Below are positions 59,137 through 64,000 of a stretch of 64,000 nt of DNA, piece by piece. The stretch comes from Polaribacter sp. SA4-12 (GTDB lineage: Bacteria; Bacteroidota; Bacteroidia; Flavobacteriales; Flavobacteriaceae): positions 2,523,501-2,587,500 of the forward strand of contig NZ_CP019334.1 of NCBI RefSeq assembly GCF_002163675.1. Reading direction: 5' to 3'. The position numbers and the translations under genes were made by a program. The stretch's first letter is position 1, and the number at the start of each line of letters is the position of its first letter. The notes beneath the pieces were generated by a model. The model saw nothing but the letters and a program-made list of their open reading frames with translations. It had not been told where the DNA came from and made no database searches.

Positions 59137-62100
59137 TTATTTATTAATATTAATGTAAATAACCTCATCATTATTTCTAACCACAATAATATATTTCTTT
59201 TCTCCTTTCTGAATTAGCTTCATTCCTTTTACATCTCCAGAAGCAAAAAAACCTGATTCTTTTCTTGATAGTGCATTAAATGTTCCATCTCCATTTCCTT
59301 GTAAAAAAGTACCATAACTAGCATCGTTTCTGGGCGTTTCTACTTCAGACATATGTAAATTTCCTGCAATTAAAGCATCTAGATTACCATCTTTGTCAAA
59401 ATCTGTAACGAGGATTTCATTTATGCTAGAAACCTGAACTTCTTGTGGTAGTTTGTGCACAATTAACTTTCCATTTTTATTTTCTAAATAAATACTAGCA
59501 AAAGATTTTACTTGATAATGTAAAGATGATTCTAATGCTTTATCAGTAAAAACATCGACTAAAGTAGCTTCAGAAAAGCTTTCATAATCTTTAAATTTCT
59601 TTTTAATTCCTGGTATTTGTTGTGATGAACATGATCTACCTCTAACAGGATATTGTTTCCCTTCGTTATAATAACTTAATACAATATCTTCCTTTTTATT
59701 CTTGTCAAAATCGTTCACATAAATATCAAAAGTTTCATTCTCGTTGGCTTGATATTTATAATTAAGACCATTATTTCCTAAAATATAATCTGTATCTCCA
59801 TCATTATCAAAATCCCCTTCATTAATACTCCACCACCAACCTGTAGTATTTTTATCTAAACCTAATTCATTTGAAACATCAGAAAAACCATTTTTATTAT
59901 TTTTAAATACTTTAATTGGCATCCATTCTCCTACAACAATAATATCTAACCAATTATCATTGTTATAATCTGTAATTATTGCTGATGTTGCCATTCCTAA
60001 ATCATTAAAAGGTTTTGCAAATTCATCTGAAAAGAACTCAAATTTGGCATTTCCTTTTGACCCAACATTTTTCAATAAATAAGTGGTTGCTGGCTGAGGA
60101 TATTTACCAGGAATTTGACGTCCTAAGACTAATAAATCTTCTTTACCATCTTTATCAAAATCTGCACTATAAACTTTTGATCCGCTAGAAATAAATTTAG
60201 GTAAAGTACCTTTTTTTGCTTTTGATAAAATTCCGTTTCCATCATTTATATACAATCTGTCTTGTAGTAATTCTGATTTTTCATCAAACTCATAACCTCC
60301 ACTAACCAAATACAAATCATTATCGCCGTCTGCGTCTGCATCAAAAATTAAAGCACCCAAATCTTCACATAAAATATCTTCTTCTAAAAAAGTAACATTT
60401 TGTGCTTCGAAACCTGTTTTTGTTTGATAAAATAAATTACCCATTTTACCTTTAGATCCTCCAATAAAATAATCTTCTAAACCATCATTATTTAAATCTC
60501 CAACGGCTAAAGTTGGACCTAAAGAAGACATTTTGTGAGGTAATAAAACTTGAGTTGCAAAATCATCATGTTTGTTTTCTAGATGTTTATGCTTTGGAAA
60601 TAGATTGTTTTCTGCTGTAAATAATTTTTCTTTTTCTACTTCTTTTTGGGTTGATGGTTTTAATGCATCTTCATATTTAAAAGTAAGATTTTTATTTACA
60701 GATACATTTTTTAAAGTCTGTACATTTCCATTCTGCCAAACTACTTTTACTTCTTCAATTTTAGAAACAGCACCTAAACCAAAATGGATTTCTGGAGCAA
60801 CAGAAGATTGAAAACCTCTTGTTAATGTTAACTCTTGCATTTGAGTTTTATCACCGGTTTTTACATAAACACGATTTCCTAATCCAAATTTATTTGTAGA
60901 ATTCCCTGTAAAATTGACCTTTAAAAAATTACTTTTTTCAGCACTTTTATTCTCAAAAACAGCAGCATAATCATCTATATTATTTGTAATAATTTCTAAA
61001 TCTCCATCATTATCTAAATCTGCATAAACAGCTCCAGTAGAAAACCCTTTAAACTCTATTCCCCATTTTTTATTTGCTTTTTCAAAGTTTAAATTTCCAT
61101 TATTTTTAAAAATAAAGTTATCTATTTTCTCTGATGGAATTTTTAAACTCATCTCTAAAGATTTGTCCCTACCAACTTTTTTTTCTTCTAACTTATTAAA
61201 ATAATCTCTATTATTTATCTCCCTTCTATTTCCGTTTGATACAAATACATCTTTAAGTCCGTCGTTATCAAAATCTGCAATTAAAGGTCCCCAACTCCAA
61301 TCTGTAGAAGACATTCCAGTAATTCTAGACATATTAGAAAAATAAGGAATTCCATCTTTAAAAGCTCCTGAATTTACTTGAAGACAGTTTTGCATATATT
61401 GATAATGAAAGCCAGCATCTACAACACTCCAAAACAAATCAGGATTCATACTTGCCATATTTGCTTTCTGTCTACGATTGCTGTTGGCATCCATATCAAC
61501 CTGAAAAATATCTAAAGAACCATCATTATTAAAATCTGCAATATCAGCTCCCATTCCATAGAACGCAGTGTGAGCAGTTGCTTTTTTCACCACTTCTTTA
61601 AAAGTTCCATCTTTTTGATTGATGTACATAAAATCTGGTGAATTAAAATCATTAGAAACATATAGATCTTGCCAACCATCATTATTTAAGTCGCCAGCAG
61701 TTGCACTTAAAGTCAAACCGAAATTTGTTAAACCTGCTTCATTAGTAACATTTGTAAAGGAGTTTCCATCGTTTCTGTACAAATGATCTGATTCAGCATC
61801 TTTTACATTTTCCATTCGTAATTTATACACAAATGTTGGAGAGCTAAATTTTAAAATTGGATAATTTGCTACATAAACATCTAAATCACCATCATTATCA
61901 TAATCGAAAAAAGTGGCATTTATACTATTTCCTGCATCTGCTAAACCATATTTTTCTGCTTGTTCTGTAAAGGTATTGTCTTTATTATTGATAAAAAGCT
62001 GATTCTTTTTAGACCCAAACTTTCCTGAAACAGAGCAATAAATATCTAAAAAACCATCATTATTTACATCTGCCATTGTAACGCCAGTATGCCATTCTTT

Positions 62101-62439
62101 ACTACCTGAAACACCAGAGGAACTTGTAATATCTTCAAATTTTAAATTTCCTTTATTTAAGTACAATTTGTTAGAAACTTGATTTCCTACAAAATATAAA
62201 TCTGGCAAACCATCATTATTTATATCTCCAACAGAAACACCACCACCCAAATAAATATAGGAATACGTAAAGTAATTTATAGAATCGTTTTCTGTAAGAA
62301 TATTTTTAAAGTCAATATTTGTTGAGCTATGTTTTATTTGATTAAAAATTTGTGATGGCACAGTTTCAACGTCCTTAGAACAGGAACTTAATATTACTAA
62401 AAAAATGTAAAAGCATATGAATCTAATACTCTTTTTCAT
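59137..62439 (-). CDS. FG-GAP/VCBS repeat lipoprotein with ASPIC/UnbV domain, second copy
   Basis: Surface lipoprotein of 1100 residues (signal MKKSIRFICFYIFLVILSSC). FG-GAP repeats include GDINNDGLPDLYFVG, DVNNDGFLDIYCSVSG, DYDNDGDLDVYVANYP and DFNNDGSLDIFQVDMD. The ASPIC/UnbV part is near 510-575 (LTRGFQSSVAPEIHFGLG), and the C-terminal block has VRGRSCSSQQIPGIKKKF. It is the paralogue of the protein at 706-4005 with the same domain order and almost equal length. It lies between susD and the CBM lipoprotein, flanked by hairpins on both sides, so it may be a single-gene transcript. Confidence 0.88.
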   Translation of the reverse strand: MKKSIRFICFYIFLVILSSCSKDVETVPSQIFNQIKHSSTNIDFKNILTENDSINYFTYSYIYLGGGVSVGDINNDGLPDLYFVGNQVSNKLYLNKGNLKFEDITSSSGVSGSKEWHTGVTMADVNNDGFLDIYCSVSGKFGSKKNQLFINNKDNTFTEQAEKYGLADAGNSINATFFDYDNDGDLDVYVANYPILKFSSPTFVYKLRMENVKDAESDHLYRNDGNSFTNVTNEAGLTNFGLTLSATAGDLNNDGWQDLYVSNDFNSPDFMYINQKDGTFKEVVKKATAHTAFYGMGADIADFNNDGSLDIFQVDMDANSNRRQKANMASMNPDLFWSVVDAGFHYQYMQNCLQVNSGAFKDGIPYFSNMSRITGMSSTDWSWGPLIADFDNDGLKDVFVSNGNRREINNRDYFNKLEEKKVGRDKSLEMSLKIPSEKIDNFIFKNNGNLNFEKANKKWGIEFKGFSTGAVYADLDNDGDLEIITNNIDDYAAVFENKSAEKSNFLKVNFTGNSTNKFGLGNRVYVKTGDKTQMQELTLTRGFQSSVAPEIHFGLGAVSKIEEVKVVWQNGNVQTLKNVSVNKNLTFKYEDALKPSTQKEVEKEKLFTAENNLFPKHKHLENKHDDFATQVLLPHKMSSLGPTLAVGDLNNDGLEDYFIGGSKGKMGNLFYQTKTGFEAQNVTFLEEDILCEDLGALIFDADADGDNDLYLVSGGYEFDEKSELLQDRLYINDGNGILSKAKKGTLPKFISSGSKVYSADFDKDGKEDLLVLGRQIPGKYPQPATTYLLKNVGSKGNAKFEFFSDEFAKPFNDLGMATSAIITDYNNDNWLDIIVVGEWMPIKVFKNNKNGFSDVSNELGLDKNTTGWWWSINEGDFDNDGDTDYILGNNGLNYKYQANENETFDIYVNDFDKNKKEDIVLSYYNEGKQYPVRGRSCSSQQIPGIKKKFKDYESFSEATLVDVFTDKALESSLHYQVKSFASIYLENKNGKLIVHKLPQEVQVSSINEILVTDFDKDGNLDALIAGNLHMSEVETPRNDASYGTFLQGNGDGTFNALSRKESGFFASGDVKGMKLIQKGEKKYIIVVRNNDEVIYININK

Positions 62440-62523
62440 AAGAAATGGTTTTAATTTTAAAATATAATCAACTTTCTAATATTAGAGAAATTAATAAAGA
62501 AATACACTATTTATAAAAACAAA

Positions 62524-62554
62524 AAAACAGCGCTTCGTTAGAATACGCTGTTTT
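62524..62554 (-). terminator. Intrinsic terminator after susD
   Basis: AAAACAGCG and CGCTGTTTT pair perfectly around a 13-base loop and a run of seven T follows on the minus strand. It is 37 bases after the susD stop. Confidence 0.82.
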
Positions 62555-62591
62555 AATCATCAACTCAAATCAAATTATAATTGTATTCTTA

Positions 62592-64000
62592 TTAAAATCC
62601 AGGGTTTTGATCTGCACTTGTAACATTTACATTAGATGCAATTTCTCTATCTGGTATTGGCCATAACTCATTTTTTCCTGCTTGAAAATTTGTTCCTGCC
62701 AAAGCTGTTGAAGAAATTCCCCAACGTAATATATCATCAAAACGAACTTGCTCTCCACATAATTCAACTTTACGCTCTTGTACAATAGCATCGAAAACTT
62801 GTTGTTTGCTTAACGAAGTTGCTAAATTTGGTATACTAGCTCTTGTTCTAACTTTATTTATAAAACCAACAGCATCTGATTGTGTTCTAACTTCATTTGC
62901 ACATTCTGCCATCATTAATAAAACATCAGAATATCTAATTACTTTTGCATTTATACCAGATTCTTGGTTTTCATTTGGTTGCTTATAGTAATTTTGATAT
63001 TTTTTCCAAGCAACAGGTCTTATATTTCCTCCATTTTCTTTAAAATCTCCAGAAACAAATACACTGTTACCATTATTATAAGTATCTCCTTCAAAATAGA
63101 AATTACCATTTAATCTTTTATCTCCAGCTTCATAAGACGCAACTAAGTCATCTGTTGGGTATACATTAAACCAATCTACAACACCATAATCTTGTCCTCT
63201 ATAAGTTGCATGATTTTTACCAGAACCACTAACAAGGCTAGACCATTTATCTCCTGTTCCTAAAGTTAAATCGTATTGAATTTCCCAAACAGATTCAATC
63301 CCATGTTCAGTTTCTTCTTTAAAGTTATCAAAATAATCAACCTCTAAATCATAACCTTTCATTTTTTCAAATGACGTTAATGCTTCTCCGTATCTTTTTT
63401 CATATAAGAAAACTTTTCCTAAAAATGCTTGAGCAGCACCTTTGTTTGCTCTACCATTATCTTCAGTTCCTTTAGATAAAAGATTAACTGAAGCATATTC
63501 TAAATCTTCAATTATTAAATTAATTACATCTGCTTTAGTGCTTCTAGCTTTTCCTTCTGGTTCTGTAAAATCTCCATTTCTTAATGGTACACCACCAAAA
63601 CGATTCACTAATAACCAATAATATTGTGCTCTCATAAATTTTGCTTCTGCAATAAATTTTTTCTTACGTGAAGCACTTAATTCAGAATCTGGTATTGCGT
63701 TAATTCTATCTGCATTACCTATAACAAAATTTGCTTTGTTAACTCCTCTATAACAAGCATCCCAATATTCTGCAATTTGACCATTGGTAGAATCGAAAGA
63801 AAAGTCTGCAAATGTTACTTTATCTGCTTCTTGTTGTCCGTTACCGAATTGTTCATGCGCCATGTTATCCATCATATACCAAACTAGCCTTCCATATAAA
63901 GCAATTGTTTGTAAGTTAGCATATGATGCATTTACAGAAGCTTGTACTTGTGCTTCATTAGCAAAATAAGTTTCTGGCGATAATTGATTAGGATTAGTTA
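62592..64000 (-). CDS. SusD/RagB family nutrient-binding lipoprotein, C-terminal part (cut by right edge)
   Basis: Outer-membrane lid lipoprotein partner of a SusC transporter. The reading frame is open to the right edge; upstream of the first Met at 63873-63875 it continues with PETYFANEAQVQASVNASY, the usual SusD N-terminal helix, so the true start lies outside. Visible features are WDACYRGVNKANFVIGNAD, AEAKFMRAQYYWLLVNRFGG, RYSDVLLMMAECANE and the ending WGISSTALAG, LWPIPDREIASN, NPGF. From its place in a xylan locus it probably binds xylan or xylo-oligosaccharides; its SusC is expected just beyond the edge. Confidence 0.93.
   Translation of the reverse strand, partial: TNPNQLSPETYFANEAQVQASVNASYANLQTIALYGRLVWYMMDNMAHEQFGNGQQEADKVTFADFSFDSTNGQIAEYWDACYRGVNKANFVIGNADRINAIPDSELSASRKKKFIAEAKFMRAQYYWLLVNRFGGVPLRNGDFTEPEGKARSTKADVINLIIEDLEYASVNLLSKGTEDNGRANKGAAQAFLGKVFLYEKRYGEALTSFEKMKGYDLEVDYFDNFKEETEHGIESVWEIQYDLTLGTGDKWSSLVSGSGKNHATYRGQDYGVVDWFNVYPTDDLVASYEAGDKRLNGNFYFEGDTYNNGNSVFVSGDFKENGGNIRPVAWKKYQNYYKQPNENQESGINAKVIRYSDVLLMMAECANEVRTQSDAVGFINKVRTRASIPNLATSLSKQQVFDAIVQERKVELCGEQVRFDDILRWGISSTALAGTNFQAGKNELWPIPDREIASNVNVTSADQNPGF

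Noticed and set aside
1..64000. CRISPR arrays, prophage genes, transposases, or rRNA genes
   Set aside because: No regularly spaced direct repeats, phage structural or integrase genes, transposase motifs, or rRNA sequences were seen on either strand.

Overview
The window looks like chromosomal DNA from a marine-type member of the Flavobacteriaceae (Bacteroidota), Polaribacter-like in content; the genus is inference. The evidence is low GC throughout, SusC/SusD and FG-GAP/VCBS lipoproteins, type II lipoprotein signals of the form MKK...SC, few Shine-Dalgarno sequences, Bacteroidota-type -7 boxes (TAnnTTTG) upstream of many genes, and flavobacterial gene pairs such as HPPD/homogentisate dioxygenase and Mrp/NifU-C.

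Layout. Positions 1-4005 hold the 5' end of a susC gene and an upstream VCBS/ASPIC-UnbV lipoprotein. From 4.2 to 43.9 kb there is a mostly housekeeping stretch: enoyl-CoA hydratase, MATE exporter, universal stress protein, AddB-like nuclease, omega-amidase, an acyl-ACP desaturase/PlsC lipid pair, a TonB receptor with a repeat-module lipoprotein, pgi, an M23 peptidase, aromatic amino acid catabolism (tryptophan dioxygenase, HPPD, homogentisate dioxygenase), a ferredoxin-NADP reductase-like flavoprotein, Mrp/NifU Fe-S assembly, two duplicated small secreted proteins around an alkyltransferase-like gene, trmB, upp, a LysM/BON protein, a yicC-gmk-nadD-M23-GH3-queD run, and pth-rplY-prs. A tRNA-Leu(CAA) at 44.1 kb marks the border with the next region.

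From 44.2 kb to the right edge all genes are on the minus strand and form a xylan utilisation locus. In transcription order (right to left) it has SusD (cut by the edge), a second VCBS lipoprotein, a two-CBM surface lipoprotein, two GH10 xylanases, a GH43, an alkaline phosphatase, a frameshifted sugar-isomerase-like gene, a ThuA protein, a frameshifted aldose 1-epimerase, a Kelch lipoprotein, a third GH10, a GPH-family symporter and a cytoplasmic GH43. The likely flow is: xylan bound and cut at the surface by CBM/GH10 lipoproteins, imported through SusCD, trimmed by periplasmic GH10/GH43, moved into the cytoplasm by the symporter, and finished by the signal-less GH43. Hairpin terminators at 62.5, 59.05 and 56.26 kb split the locus into several transcription units.

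The most interesting non-coding content is a family of four dispersed, structured intergenic elements (about 6.5, 11.2, 24.4 and 27.5 kb) whose stems change in a compensatory way between copies, which argues for a conserved RNA fold; it may correspond to the Flavo-1 RNA motif. A second family of five small palindromes (AGATT...AATGACA) also shows arm covariation. No CRISPR array, phage or transposase was seen.
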